From NCBI GenBank assembly GCA_046330935.1, contig JAXLRU010000004.1, positions 1 to 64,000 on the forward strand: a stretch of 64,000 bases of DNA, written 5' to 3'. Under the pieces are notes generated by a model. That model worked only from the letters and a program-made list of their open reading frames with translations, was not told where the DNA came from and ran no database searches. Positions 25,880 through 34,785 of this stretch are shown in pieces (positions within the stretch are counted from its first letter, which is position 1; each line of letters starts with the position of its first letter). The position numbers and the translations under genes were made by a program. The stretch is from JAXLRU01 sp046330935 (GTDB taxonomy: Bacteria > Actinomycetota > Actinomycetes > Actinomycetales > Kineosporiaceae).

Positions 25880-26812
25880 GTGGACGACCTCGCCGACGCG
25901 GTGCGGTGCACCGGGCTGACCAAGCGGTTCGGCACGACGACGGCGCTGGACGGGTTGGACCTGCGGGTCCCCGCCGGCGCCGTCGTCGGTTTCCTGGGCC
26001 CCAACGGGGCCGGCAAGAGCACGACGATCCGCATCCTGCTGGGCCTCGTGCGTCCCGACGCGGGGCAGGCGCGGCTGTTCGGCACCGACGTCGCCGTGGC
26101 CGGCCCGGCCGCGCACCGGCGCCTGGCCTACGTGCCGGGCGACGTCGCGGTGTGGCCGCGGTTGACCGGCGGGCAGGCGATCGACGCGCTGCTGGGGCTG
26201 CGCGGCGTGGCCGCCGACCCCGCGGTCCGGCGGCGGCGCGAGGAGCTGCTGGAGCGGTTCCGGCTCGACCCCAGCAAGCGGTGCCGGTCCTACTCCAAGG
26301 GCAACCGGCAGAAGGTGGCGCTGGTGGCGGCGTTCGCGGCGCCCGTGGAGCTGTTGGTGCTGGACGAGCCGACGACGGGCCTCGACCCGCTCATGGCCGA
26401 GGAGTTCCGCACGTGCGTGCGCGAGGCGCGCGACGCCGGCAGCGCCGTCCTGCTGTCGTCACACGCCCTCGACGAGGTCGAGTCCCTGTGCGACGAGATC
26501 GCGGTGGTGCGGGCGGGGCGGCTGGTGGAGTCGGGCAGCCTCGCCGCGCTGCGGCACCTGTCGGCGACGACGGTGGAGGCGGAGCTGCCCGACGGCGCCG
26601 TGGTGGACGCCGCCGCGCTCGGAGCGCTGCCGGGGGTGGACGGCGTCGAGCTCGAGGACGGTCCGCCGCGGGTGCTGCGCTGCCACGTGGGCCCCGCGGC
26701 CACGGCCGCCGTGTTGGCGGTGCTGGCAGCAGCGGGCACGACACGCCTGGTCAGCCGCCCGCCGTCGCTGGAGGAACTGTTCCTGCGCTACTACGGGGAC
26801 GGCGACTCGTGA
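25880..26812 (+). CDS. ABC-2 exporter ATP-binding protein
   Basis: 310 residues. Walker A GPNGAGKST, the signature YSKGNRQK in place of LSGGQ (usual in the DrrA/NatA-like group), Walker B LLVLDEPTTGLDP and the switch SSHALDEVESLCDE are all intact. The C-terminal ~90 residues are the regulatory extension of drug-exporter ATPases. It energises export by the membrane protein encoded next, whose GTG overlaps this stop (GTGA). The cargo is unknown; relatives export drugs and polyketide antibiotics. Confidence 0.9.
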   Translation: MDDLADAVRCTGLTKRFGTTTALDGLDLRVPAGAVVGFLGPNGAGKSTTIRILLGLVRPDAGQARLFGTDVAVAGPAAHRRLAYVPGDVAVWPRLTGGQAIDALLGLRGVAADPAVRRRREELLERFRLDPSKRCRSYSKGNRQKVALVAAFAAPVELLVLDEPTTGLDPLMAEEFRTCVREARDAGSAVLLSSHALDEVESLCDEIAVVRAGRLVESGSLAALRHLSATTVEAELPDGAVVDAAALGALPGVDGVELEDGPPRVLRCHVGPAATAAVLAVLAAAGTTRLVSRPPSLEELFLRYYGDGDS

Positions 26813-28415
26813 GCGCCGTGAGGGTGCTCGCCCGGCTCACCGCGCGCCGGCTCGCCCCGCGCACGCTGTGGTGGTCGCTGGGCCTCGCGGTGATGGTGGC
26901 GGCGAGCGGGTCGGCCTACCGGCAGACGTACCCCACCGCGGCCGACCGCGCGGCTCTCACGTCCGGAATCGGCGCCGACCCGGCGATGGCGGCCCTGCTG
27001 GGCCCGGCCCGCGACCTGTCGACGGTCGGCGGCTTTCTCGTGTGGCGGGTGGGGCTGTTCGTGGCCGTGCTCATGGGCGTGCTCGGCCTGCTCTCGGCGA
27101 CGGCCCTGACCCGTGGGGAGGAGGAGTCGGGGCTGCGCGAGGCGGTGTGGGCGGGGGCCCTCCCCCGCCGCGCCCCGCTGCTGGTCACGGCGGTCGGCGT
27201 CGCCGGTTCGGTGACGGTGGTCGCGGCGTCGGTGGCGGCGGTGGCCGCCGCCCAGGGCGCCCCGGCCGCCACATGCGTGTCGTGGGCGGTGGCGCTGGCC
27301 TGCGTGGGCTGGGTCTTCGCGGGCCTGGGCCTGGTGACCGCCCAGCTGACCGGCACCGCCGCGCAGCGTCGGGGCTCGCGGGCACCGTGGTGGGAGTGGC
27401 CTACCTGGTCCGCGCCGTCGCCGACGGCCGTGCTGGCGCCTCGCAGCTGCGCTCGTGGACGCCGCTCGGCTGGTACGAGCTGGTAGCGCCCGAGCGCGAC
27501 CGGGCCTGGACCCCCGTCGTCGCGCTCGTCGCCGTGGCGCTGCTGGGGGTGCTCGCCGCCGCGGCCCTCGAGCGCCGTCGCGACCTCGGGGCGGCGTGGT
27601 GGCAGGAGCGTCCCGGGCCGGCGCTCGCGCGCCCGTTCCCGCCGGGGTGGCCCGGAGCCCTCGCGGGCCCCGCCTCCCTCGCCACCCGGCTGTTCGCGGG
27701 CGCGGGGCTGGCGTGGTCCCTGGGGCTGGGCGCCTTCGGTGCGGTCCTCGCGGCGCTCGCCCCCGACGTCGGCGACCTGCTGCGCGACAACCCGGCGATG
27801 GCCGACCTCGTGCGCTCGGCGACGTCCGGCGGCGCCGACGACCTCGGCCTGGCCTACCTCGGCATGACGTTCTCGCTGATGACGGCGGCGGTGTCGGCCG
27901 TGGCGGTGCAGGGCGTGCTGGCGGCGCGGGCCGAGGAGGTGCAGGGGCGGGCCGAACCGGTGCTGGCCACGCCGACCCCGCGCACGGCCTGGCTGGGCGC
28001 GCACCTGCTCGCGGGCCTGCTGGCCGCCGTCGCCGTCGCGGCGGTGCTCGGGGGTGCCTCGCAGCTGGCGTGGACGGCCGCAGGTGGCGGTGGCACGCGC
28101 GTCCTGCTGGCGGGGGTCAACCTCGTGCCCGTGGCGGCGTGCTGGGCGGGGGTGGCAGTGCTGGCGGTCGGGTGGTGGCCGCGGGCGGCGGGCGCGAGCG
28201 TGTGGGGCGCGCTCGCGGCGTCGTTCCTCGCGTCGTTCGTCGCCCCGCTGCTGGGCTGGCCCTCGGCGGCGACGGCCTGGTCGCCGTTCGCGCACGTCGA
28301 GCCGGTGCCCGCCGTCGGCCTGGCCGTCGTCCCGGCGCTGGCCCTCCTCGCCGCGGGCGCCGCGGCGGCGCTGCTCGGCGCGGTCGGGGTGCGCCGCCGC
28401 GACGTCACGCCCTGA
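26809..28415 (+). pseudogene. ABC-2 exporter permease, frameshifted
   Basis: GTG 26809 begins a polytopic membrane protein (VSAVRVLARLTARRLAPRTL). Its frame is lost near 27363, and the rest, from ASGLAGTVVGVAYLVRAVAD to GVRRRDVTP, is in the frame ending at 28415. Adding one base in GCG-CAG at about 27363 restores a protein of some 535 residues with about 12 membrane helices, the size of the fused double-permeases partnered with such ATPases. No other damage is visible, so the break is recent or a base-calling error. Confidence 0.78.
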
Positions 28416-28422
28416 AGCACCT

Positions 28423-28899
28423 TCAGCGGGCGTGGACGGCGGCCAGGGTGGCCAGGTGCGCGGCGAAGGACGCCGCCCGGTCGCCGAGGTGGGCGAAGAA
28501 GGCGCGGTCGACGTCCTCGACGATGCGGACGGTGCGGTCGGCCAGCGCCCGCCCCTCGGGCGTGACGGTGAGGGCGACGGCGCGCCGGTCCTGCGGGTGC
28601 GGTTCCCGCCGCACCAGGCCGCGCTCGGCGAGGGCCCTGACCACCTGCGACGTCATCATGACGTCGGTCGCGGCGTGGGCGGCGAGCGCGGCCTGGGTGA
28701 CGGGGCCCTCGGCGTCGAGCCACGACAGGGACGCGAGCAGCACGAACTGCACGTGTGTGAGGCCGTGGGGGCGCAGGGCCTCGCGCTGGGCGGCCTGCCA
28801 GCGGTGGGTGACCCGCCACAGGAGCAGGCCAGGGCTGGCGTCGGCGGTCTCGAAACCGGTGGCCAGGCCCGAGGTCGCGCCCGGGGGTTCGGCGTTCAC
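28423..28899 (-). CDS. MarR-family regulator
   Basis: 158 residues. HTH LTHVQFVLLASLSWLDAEG then AALAAHAATDVMMTSQVVRA, and the wing PHPQDRRAVALTVTPEGRAL. Start GTG 28899 overlaps the stop of the SRPBCC gene upstream (GTGA), forming a two-gene operon. Its likely operator is the perfect palindrome at 29346-29361 ahead of the operon; autoregulation is inferred. Confidence 0.88.
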   Translation of the reverse strand: MNAEPPGATSGLATGFETADASPGLLLWRVTHRWQAAQREALRPHGLTHVQFVLLASLSWLDAEGPVTQAALAAHAATDVMMTSQVVRALAERGLVRREPHPQDRRAVALTVTPEGRALADRTVRIVEDVDRAFFAHLGDRAASFAAHLATLAAVHAR

Positions 28900-29336
28900 C
28901 CCGCCAGTGTGGCGGCGTCGACCTCCGTGGCACGTGCCAGGAGCGCGGCCAGGTCCTTCGGGGCGCTCGCCACGAGTCCCTTGCCGAGGACGGCGCGCCA
29001 CAGCGGGGCGAGCGGGCCCGCGAGGTCGACGCTCACCGTCACGGTGGTGCCCTCGGGCCCGGTGGCGACGGTGTGGTCGAAGGTCAGCCGGGCGCCCCAC
29101 AGGCGGGAGACGTCGGTGAACCGGCGGCCGGGTTCCCAGCGGGTGACGGTGAACGGGACGGCCGGGCCGCCCTCGGGCTTGAGCCGACCCGTGGCGCCTT
29201 CGCGGCAGGGGCCGTCGAGGCGCACCCAGGCGGTGTCGGAGTTCCACTGCGGCCAGGCGGGCATGTCGGCCCACACGGCGAAGACGGCCTCGGGCGTCGC
29301 GGAGCCGGTGGCGCGGGCGGTCGTGATCGTGGTCAT
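28896..29336 (-). CDS. SRPBCC (START-like) domain protein
   Basis: 146 residues. The polyketide-cyclase/START-like fold begins MTTITTARATGSATPEAVFA, with VWADMPAWPQWNSD and the late amphipathic helix PLWRAVLGKGL. Such proteins form a hydrophobic cavity for small ligands. ATG 29336 lies 10 nt downstream of the palindromic operator, so its mRNA is nearly leaderless. Coupled to the MarR gene; it may bind or process the same ligand, which is inference. Confidence 0.85.
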   Translation of the reverse strand: MTTITTARATGSATPEAVFAVWADMPAWPQWNSDTAWVRLDGPCREGATGRLKPEGGPAVPFTVTRWEPGRRFTDVSRLWGARLTFDHTVATGPEGTTVTVSVDLAGPLAPLWRAVLGKGLVASAPKDLAALLARATEVDAATLAG

Positions 29337-29345
29337 GAAGACAAT

Positions 29346-29361
29346 AGTAAGCGCGCTTACT
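29346..29361. promoter_or_regulatory. 16-bp perfect palindrome, probable MarR operator
   Basis: AGTAAGCGCGCTTACT between the divergent SRPBCC-MarR operon and the repeat-protein gene. It is strikingly AT-richer than its surroundings and placed where it would cover both promoters. Confidence 0.75.
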
Positions 29362-29394
29362 TTCTTCCGTCCAGTCCTCTGCCAGGATGACCGC

Positions 29395-30057
29395 GTGTCT
29401 CCCGCGCGCCGCCTCCGCGACCTCGACTGGGTCGCCGAGGACGACCCGGCCCTGCCCGACCTCGACCCTCCGCCCGCCCTCGGCCCGGGCACCCGGCTCG
29501 ACGCCGTCGACGTCGTCGGCGCGCGCGGGACGCTCGACCTCTGCGAGGCCACGGTCCTGGAGTCGCGCATCCTCGACGCGGCCCTCGACGACGCCGTCCT
29601 GCGCGGGGCTCGCCTGAGTTCCACGCTCGTCGACGGGCTGGCCTCCCCCGCCGTCGCCGCCTCGAACTCCACCTGGCTGGAGGTCGTCGCGCGCCGCGTC
29701 CGGGTGGGGGCGCTGGACCTCCACGGCGCCCACCTGTCGCGGGTGCGGCTGGAGGGCCGCATCGACTACCTGCTCGCCCGCGGCGGCGAGTGGACGCAGG
29801 TCGAGCTCGGCGGCGCCACGATCGGCGAGCTCGACCTCAGCGGGGCCACCGTGCGCCGGGTGCGCCTGCGTGGGGCCACCATCGGCAAGCTCGTGCTCCA
29901 CGGCGCCGACCTCGACGGGCTCGACCTGCGCGGGGTCCGGCTGGAGTCGCTGGAGGGGGTCGACCGGCTGCGCGGGGCCGTGCTGGACGACGTCCTGCTC
30001 GCCCAGCTCGCCCCCGCGCTCGCCGACCTCCTCGGGATCCGGGTCCTGCCCGGCTGA
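29395..30057 (+). CDS. Pentapeptide-repeat-like protein
   Basis: 220 residues. From about residue 35 the chain is built of short repeats of the form (L/V)xGAxL and (L/V)RLxGA, for example LRGARLSSTLVDG, LDLSGATVRRVRLRGATIGK, and LHGADLDGLDLRGVRLESLE. This predicts a right-handed quadrilateral beta-helix, as in pentapeptide-repeat proteins. No enzyme motif. GTG 29395 follows an AGGA. Divergent from the SRPBCC-MarR operon, sharing the palindromic operator region. Confidence 0.75.
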   Translation: MSPARRLRDLDWVAEDDPALPDLDPPPALGPGTRLDAVDVVGARGTLDLCEATVLESRILDAALDDAVLRGARLSSTLVDGLASPAVAASNSTWLEVVARRVRVGALDLHGAHLSRVRLEGRIDYLLARGGEWTQVELGGATIGELDLSGATVRRVRLRGATIGKLVLHGADLDGLDLRGVRLESLEGVDRLRGAVLDDVLLAQLAPALADLLGIRVLPG

Positions 30058-30059
30058 GC

Positions 30060-30530
30060 TCAGCCGGCCTGGGCGCGGAACAGGTCGAGCAGCAGCGGCC
30101 AGCCGCCCTCGGAGGAGACGCTGCCGTGCACGCCCGCGGCGCCGTCGCCGTGCCGGGCGAAGTGGCGGTGCTCGAGGTCCACCCGGGTGCCACCGTCGAC
30201 GGGCACGAACGTCACCTCCACCTCGCTCGAGTGCTCCAGGTCGGCGTCGAAGGAGTAGTCGGCCTGCAGACCCCACGCGAGCACGAGCCGCGCGGGCGGC
30301 TCCCACGCGAGCACCGAGCCCCAGTCGCAGCGGCCGCCGTCGGCGTCGAGCTCGTACCAGCGGCCTCCTTCCCCGGACTCCAGCACGCACTCGGCCATCC
30401 CCTTCGGGCTGACGGAGTGGGAGGCGGGCCACCAGGTGCCGAAGCGGGCGGTGAACAGGTCGAACGCCTGCTCGGGGGCCAGCGGGACGACGACGGACTG
30501 CAGGACGGGCGGGATGGTCGTGACGCTCAC
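30060..30530 (-). CDS. SRPBCC protein (AHSA1-like)
   Basis: 156 residues. Activator-of-Hsp90-ATPase-like START fold: VSVTTIPPVLQSVVVPLAPE, FDLFTARFGTWWPASHSV, LAWEPPARLVLAWGL and a C-terminal helix WPLLLDLFRAQ. GTG 30530 has GAGGAG 5 nt upstream. It follows an ArsR gene on the same strand (gap 140 nt), the standard ArsR-AHSA1 pairing of actinobacteria. Ligand unknown. Confidence 0.85.
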   Translation of the reverse strand: MSVTTIPPVLQSVVVPLAPEQAFDLFTARFGTWWPASHSVSPKGMAECVLESGEGGRWYELDADGGRCDWGSVLAWEPPARLVLAWGLQADYSFDADLEHSSEVEVTFVPVDGGTRVDLEHRHFARHGDGAAGVHGSVSSEGGWPLLLDLFRAQAG

Positions 30531-30670
30531 GGGGACTCCTCGGGACGTGGGGGCGACATCGGACGTGGGGGCGGATCGGGACGTGCGGGTCGGATCGGGG
30601 CGTGCGGCATGGCACGGACGCCGTGGTGGGCGCCCGCCGTCGTGGGGTGCGGTGGCGGTGGGGGAAGGGG

Positions 30671-31006
30671 TCAGTCGGAGGGCGGTGCGGGGGGGCCCGC
30701 ATCGGCCCGGGCGGTGGCGGCGAACGATCCGAGCGCGGTGCGCCAGAGCTGCTCGGCGTAGTCGCGCAGGGCCTGCACCCCCTCGGGGGCGACGGAGTAG
30801 CGACGCCGGGTGCCCTGGGCCTCGTCCGCGACGAGGCCCACCTCCTTGAGCACCTTGAGGTGCTGGGAGACGGCGGGACGGCTCACCGGCAGGCGCGCGG
30901 CGAGCTCGCCGACGGTGCACGGCTCCTGCGCGAGCAGCTCCAGCACCAGCCGCCGGGTGGGGTCGGCGAGCGCGGTGAGCACCTCGGCGGGATCCGTCGT
31001 CGTCAT
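30671..31006 (-). CDS. ArsR-family repressor
   Basis: 111 residues. Winged helix with the recognition region ELAARLPVSRPAVSQHLKVL and the wing EVGLVADEAQGTRRRYSV. No metal-binding Cys motif, so it belongs to the non-metal ArsR group that pairs with SRPBCC proteins. ATG 31006 is taken because homologues begin just before DPAEVLTALADPTRR. The inverted repeat at 31011-31028 starts 5 nt upstream, making autorepression likely. Confidence 0.88.
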   Translation of the reverse strand: MTTTDPAEVLTALADPTRRLVLELLAQEPCTVGELAARLPVSRPAVSQHLKVLKEVGLVADEAQGTRRRYSVAPEGVQALRDYAEQLWRTALGSFAATARADAGPPAPPSD

Positions 31007-31010
31007 GATT

Positions 31011-31028
31011 GGTAAGTTGCCACTTACC
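31011..31028. promoter_or_regulatory. Inverted repeat, probable ArsR operator
   Basis: GGTAAGT-TGCC-ACTTACC: perfect 7-bp arms with a 4-nt centre, directly before the arsR start. It shares the GTAAG/CTTAC half-site with the MarR palindrome 1.7 kb away. Confidence 0.75.
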
Positions 31029-31045
31029 GAAGCTGGCGTCAAGCC

Positions 31046-32137
31046 CTACTCGGCGACCTCGGCGGCGTCCAGCGTCTCCACGGCGGCGGCGGCGCGGGGT
31101 CGCGGCTCGAGCGCCGCGAGGTCGATCAGCCGACCCCCCTCGACGGCCCCGAGGTCGGCGTCGGCCGCCTCGGCGGTGCGCTCCTCGCGCCGCAGACCGG
31201 CGATCAGCCTGGCCGCGAGGTCCTCGTCGACGACCGCGGGGGCGGGGCGGCGGCCCTCGGGCGCCTGGATCGTCCCCTCGACGGTGCCGCGCGCGCGACG
31301 CAGGAAGTCGGCGCCCCGCTCGCGGGGCATCGCGGCGAGCGCGGCCATCTTCGGACCGGGCACGGGCACGCCCGCGCCCGTGTCGAGCAGCGTGGTGACC
31401 GACGCCCGCACGCGGTCGGCGAGCCGGATCGCGCCGTCGCCGCTGGAGCACAGGACGGCGAAACGGGTCGGCTCCAGCCGGCTGACGACCTCCCCGGCGC
31501 GGGCACTCGCGTACAGGCGCCGCGAGATCGCCAGCAGCGCGAGGTCGCGCTCGGGCGAGCCGGCGGGCCAGGCCACCTGCAGGCACGTGCCGACGTCGAG
31601 CATCAGCATGCCCACCCCACCACCCCCGGAGGAGCGGCGGACGGCGTCGGCGACCTCGGCGCGGAAGGCGCCCGGCGAGGCGAGCAGGCCGAGCGGGTCC
31701 TCCCCCGAGGGGCGGTAGTGGTCCACGAGGCGCAGCGCCTGGGCGGTGACGTCGAGGCCGCCCACGGACAGCACCGACACCGCGGCCACCTTCGCGCGGG
31801 CGTAGCTGAACTGCCACAGCCGCGTGCGGCCGGTCGCCTCGTCGCGCCGCAGGTGCAGGTGCACCTGGCGCGGGCGGGCGGCCGTGGCCGACAGCAGCAG
31901 CGCCACCCGGCGGGCCTCGGCGGGGGTGAGGCCGGGGTTGACGTCGCGGAACGGCTTGCCGAGCACGTGCTCGTAGGAGTGGCCGAGGAGGCGGGCGTAG
32001 GCGGGGTCGACCCGAACGCAGCGCAGGGAGGCGCCGAAGGCCGCGTGAGCCACCGACCGAGGGCCGACGGCGGCCCTGCGCCGAGCGCTCAGGGGGCCGG
32101 GGGGCTCGGTGGCCACCCCGAAAGCCTCATCGTTCAC
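31046..32137 (-). CDS. PAS plus degenerate GGDEF signalling protein
   Basis: 363 residues. A PAS-like N-terminal domain (about 35-135; VDPAYARLLGHSYEHVLGKP) precedes a GGDEF-like fold (about 150-285) in which the active site is replaced: SRLEPTRFAVLCS stands where GGDEF cyclases have R-x-GGDEF-xx-L. The substrate-binding half-site is also lost, so it cannot make c-di-GMP. It could act as a c-di-GMP or GTP sensor or only as a scaffold. The Glu/Ala-rich tail is disordered. GTG start; divergent from the PAS-MCP gene. Confidence 0.75.
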   Translation of the reverse strand: MNDEAFGVATEPPGPLSARRRAAVGPRSVAHAAFGASLRCVRVDPAYARLLGHSYEHVLGKPFRDVNPGLTPAEARRVALLLSATAARPRQVHLHLRRDEATGRTRLWQFSYARAKVAAVSVLSVGGLDVTAQALRLVDHYRPSGEDPLGLLASPGAFRAEVADAVRRSSGGGGVGMLMLDVGTCLQVAWPAGSPERDLALLAISRRLYASARAGEVVSRLEPTRFAVLCSSGDGAIRLADRVRASVTTLLDTGAGVPVPGPKMAALAAMPRERGADFLRRARGTVEGTIQAPEGRRPAPAVVDEDLAARLIAGLRREERTAEAADADLGAVEGGRLIDLAALEPRPRAAAAVETLDAAEVAE

Positions 32138-32393
32138 GCCGTCCCCGATCTCGCCGGATCCGCCCGGACGGCGGCGTGCGGTGACCGTTGGTCACCCTAG
32201 GCAGACTCCCTGCAGGGGTCAAGGGTGCAGCCCCCGTCTCGTTCGCGAGCGGTGGTGACGCGGTTCAGGACGAGGGCGGCGGAGGGGACTTCCCGCCGAT
32301 CACCGCTCAAGGACGGACGAACCTGGGTCGAACACTTCACCGGGGAAACGGATCACGTCCCACCGCCGCGCCCACCGACCGAGGGAGTACCCG

Positions 32394-33521
32394 TTGCCGT
32401 TCCTCACCGGCTCCCGGCCCCAGGCCCCCGCCCAGCGCCTGCACGCCCACCTCGCCGACGGGTCCAACGCGCTGCTGGCCACGCTGTCCAGCCTCAACGG
32501 CAACTGCTTCGTCGCCGACGTCGAGCTCACGCTCGTCTGGATGAACCGGCGGGCGGAGGCGACCCTGCGCGGCCTGGCACCGGCGATCCGGGACACGTTC
32601 GGGCTGGAGCTGCACGACCTGCTCGGCGGCTCGATCCACCGGTTCCACCGCGACCCCGCGCGGATCGACCGCATCCTCGCCGACCCCGCGCAGCTGCCCC
32701 GCGACGCGACGTTCGCCTTCGGCGGGATCACCCTGCGGACGGCGATCAACGCGATCACCGACGCGACGGGCGAGCGGCTGGGCTTCGTCGTCCTGTGGGA
32801 CAACGTCTCCGAACGCAACGCGACGGCGGCGGCCGCGGCCCGCGGTGTCGACACCGCCGCCGGGGACCTCACCGACGTGTCGCTGCACCTGCGCGACCTC
32901 GCGGCCACGACGTCCGAGCAGGTCCAGACGGCTTCGGCCGCCACCGAGGAGCTGCGCGCGACGGTGTGCGAGATCGCCCGCGCCACCAGCCACATGACCG
33001 ACCGCGTGTCCGCCGCCGTCGCCGCCAGCGGCGAGGGCCTGGAGCAGCTGCGCAACCTGCAGCGCGCCGGCGTCGAGATCGGCGACGTCCTGCGCCTGAT
33101 CACCGGCGTGGCCGAGCAGACCCGCATGCTGGCCCTCAACGCGACGATCGAGGCCGCCCGCGCCGGCTCCGCCGGCAAGGGCTTCGCCGTCGTCGCCGAG
33201 GAGGTCAAGCAGCTCGCGGCGACGACATCGGCGAGCGTGGGCGACATCGAGAAGAAGATCGAGGCGATCACCCGGGCGGCCGACACCGGCACCGAGGCCG
33301 TGGAGCGGATCGGCGACGTCATCCACGGGATCGACGAGGAGCAGGCGACGATCGCCGCCGCGCTCGAGGAGCACTCGGCCGTCACCTCGGGCCTGGCCCA
33401 GATGGTCTCGGCCGTCTCCGCCGTCGCCCAGGAGTCCGACTCGGCCGCCGCGGGGATCACCGCGAACGTGGCTCAGGTGCGCGAGCAGGTCGAGACCCTC
33501 ACCCGCCTGCTCGACACCTGA
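32394..33521 (+). CDS. Soluble PAS-containing methyl-accepting chemotaxis-type protein
   Basis: 375 residues, no membrane segment. A PAS-like domain (about 25-140; NGNCFVADVELTLVWMNRRA) is followed by an MCP signalling coiled coil (about 160-375). The CheA/CheW-binding hairpin tip is visible as ITGVAEQTRMLALNATIEAA, with RAGSAGKGFAVVAEEVKQLA. A cytosolic chemoreceptor that would feed a chemotaxis kinase encoded elsewhere. TTG start 32394 chosen because GAGGGAG precedes it and no nearer ATG or GTG fits. Confidence 0.87.
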   Translation: MPFLTGSRPQAPAQRLHAHLADGSNALLATLSSLNGNCFVADVELTLVWMNRRAEATLRGLAPAIRDTFGLELHDLLGGSIHRFHRDPARIDRILADPAQLPRDATFAFGGITLRTAINAITDATGERLGFVVLWDNVSERNATAAAAARGVDTAAGDLTDVSLHLRDLAATTSEQVQTASAATEELRATVCEIARATSHMTDRVSAAVAASGEGLEQLRNLQRAGVEIGDVLRLITGVAEQTRMLALNATIEAARAGSAGKGFAVVAEEVKQLAATTSASVGDIEKKIEAITRAADTGTEAVERIGDVIHGIDEEQATIAAALEEHSAVTSGLAQMVSAVSAVAQESDSAAAGITANVAQVREQVETLTRLLDT

Positions 33522-33545
33522 GCCCTCGCCGAAGCCTTCACCGCG

Positions 33546-34439
33546 TCAGAGGTCGCTGCCGTCGCTGGTGAAGCCGCACTTGAGGCCCTCGTGCAGGCAC
33601 TCGTCGACGAGCCGCGACAGCTCCTGCGGCTGCCAGGCGTTGATGAAGTCGGCGTGCCCGGTGAACACCGACCCCGACGACAGCGCGGTGGTGGGGCCGC
33701 CGCGGCTGTCCAGGCCCTCCGTCATCGACACCCGCGGCACGTGCACCGGGAAGCCCTTCGGGCAGACGCCGTTCTTGCCGTAGGCGACGTGGCTGCGGTG
33801 ATCGGCCGAGTCGAGGTCGACGCCGTTCCAGCAGTCGGGGAACCGCACCCGGAACACCAGCGTCTGGCCGGCCTTGCAGGTCGGGGCGTCGGAGGTCCAG
33901 CGTCCCTTGATGCCGGCCTTCGGGCCGCTGTCCTTGCGGCAGGCCCACCCGACGTAGTTGGCGCGCTGCGGGTCCGCGGCGCTCGCCGTCGGGTCCCCCG
34001 CGATCATGTGGAAACCGGTAGGGAACGGGACGACGTCCGCCGGGTTCGCGGCGACGTTGCGGTAGTAGACGGTCGCCTTCAGCGCCTTCACGGCCTTGCC
34101 GCCCACGTAGGTCGTGGGCATCCAGTAGGCCGCCGTGTCGCCGGTGCGGTCGCAGGTGGTGCCGCCCGCGAGCAGCGACGTCGTGGTGGACTCCGCGTCG
34201 GTGGTGGTGTTGCCGAAGAAGTCGTGCAGGTGCGACATGCCCGCCATGCCCGGGTGGACCAGCGGGTCGTCGGCGGCGCGGTGGCTGAACGGGCAGCTCA
34301 CGATGAAGTTGGCCTGCTCGGCCTGGCGGGTGGCCGATGCCGGGCTCGTGGCCGCGAGGCCGGCCGCGGCCAGGACGGCGACGGCGACGAGACCCGCGCG
34401 GCGGCGCAGGGCAGGCAGGGACGATCGAGGAACGTGCAT
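33546..34439 (-). CDS. Secreted DUF1996 protein
   Basis: 297 residues. Signal peptide (about 1-36; LRRRAGLVAVAVLAAAGLAA). The mature part shows the DUF1996 hallmarks: NFIVSCPFSHRAADDPLVHP, then HLHDFFGNT, and later PDCWNGVDLDSADHRSHVAY, with several cysteines likely in disulphides. DUF1996 occurs in secreted actinobacterial and fungal proteins; function unknown. ATG 34439. Followed after 24 nt by the convergent end of the PAS-MCP gene. Confidence 0.9.
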   Translation of the reverse strand: MHVPRSSLPALRRRAGLVAVAVLAAAGLAATSPASATRQAEQANFIVSCPFSHRAADDPLVHPGMAGMSHLHDFFGNTTTDAESTTTSLLAGGTTCDRTGDTAAYWMPTTYVGGKAVKALKATVYYRNVAANPADVVPFPTGFHMIAGDPTASAADPQRANYVGWACRKDSGPKAGIKGRWTSDAPTCKAGQTLVFRVRFPDCWNGVDLDSADHRSHVAYGKNGVCPKGFPVHVPRVSMTEGLDSRGGPTTALSSGSVFTGHADFINAWQPQELSRLVDECLHEGLKCGFTSDGSDL

Positions 34440-34641
34440 GTGGAACCCCCGTACTCGCGCCGTCGGCCCCTCGGCCGCGGCGGACTGTGAACGATGGGAG
34501 TGAGGATGGCCTCACCTCACCGGCCATGATCACATGATTGCCCGGTCGCGCGGACGAACGGTGCGGATCGGACGCCGAGCGGCTGGCCTGTCCGTGAGCG
34601 TCCCCGCCGCCGCTGCTCGTTTCCCATAGCCGCCGGGCAGC

Positions 34642-34674
34642 TTGTTATGAGAACCGGCTCATCTCATAGCAAGG
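34642..34674. repeat. Orphan AT-rich inverted repeat
   Basis: Arms CTTGTTATGAGA and TCTCATAGCAAG around a 9-nt centre; 11 of 12 positions pair. It looks like a repressor operator but lies about 200 nt from any gene start. Confidence 0.6.
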
Positions 34675-34785
34675 ACCGGCCATCAGCGGCCCCCGCTCCC
34701 TGTAACTGTGCCCGCGCGAGGCGGCGGGGCACGCTCGGGGCGTAACCCCCGCGATGGCTGCGGTGCTGCTCGGCTCTCCTGCCGT

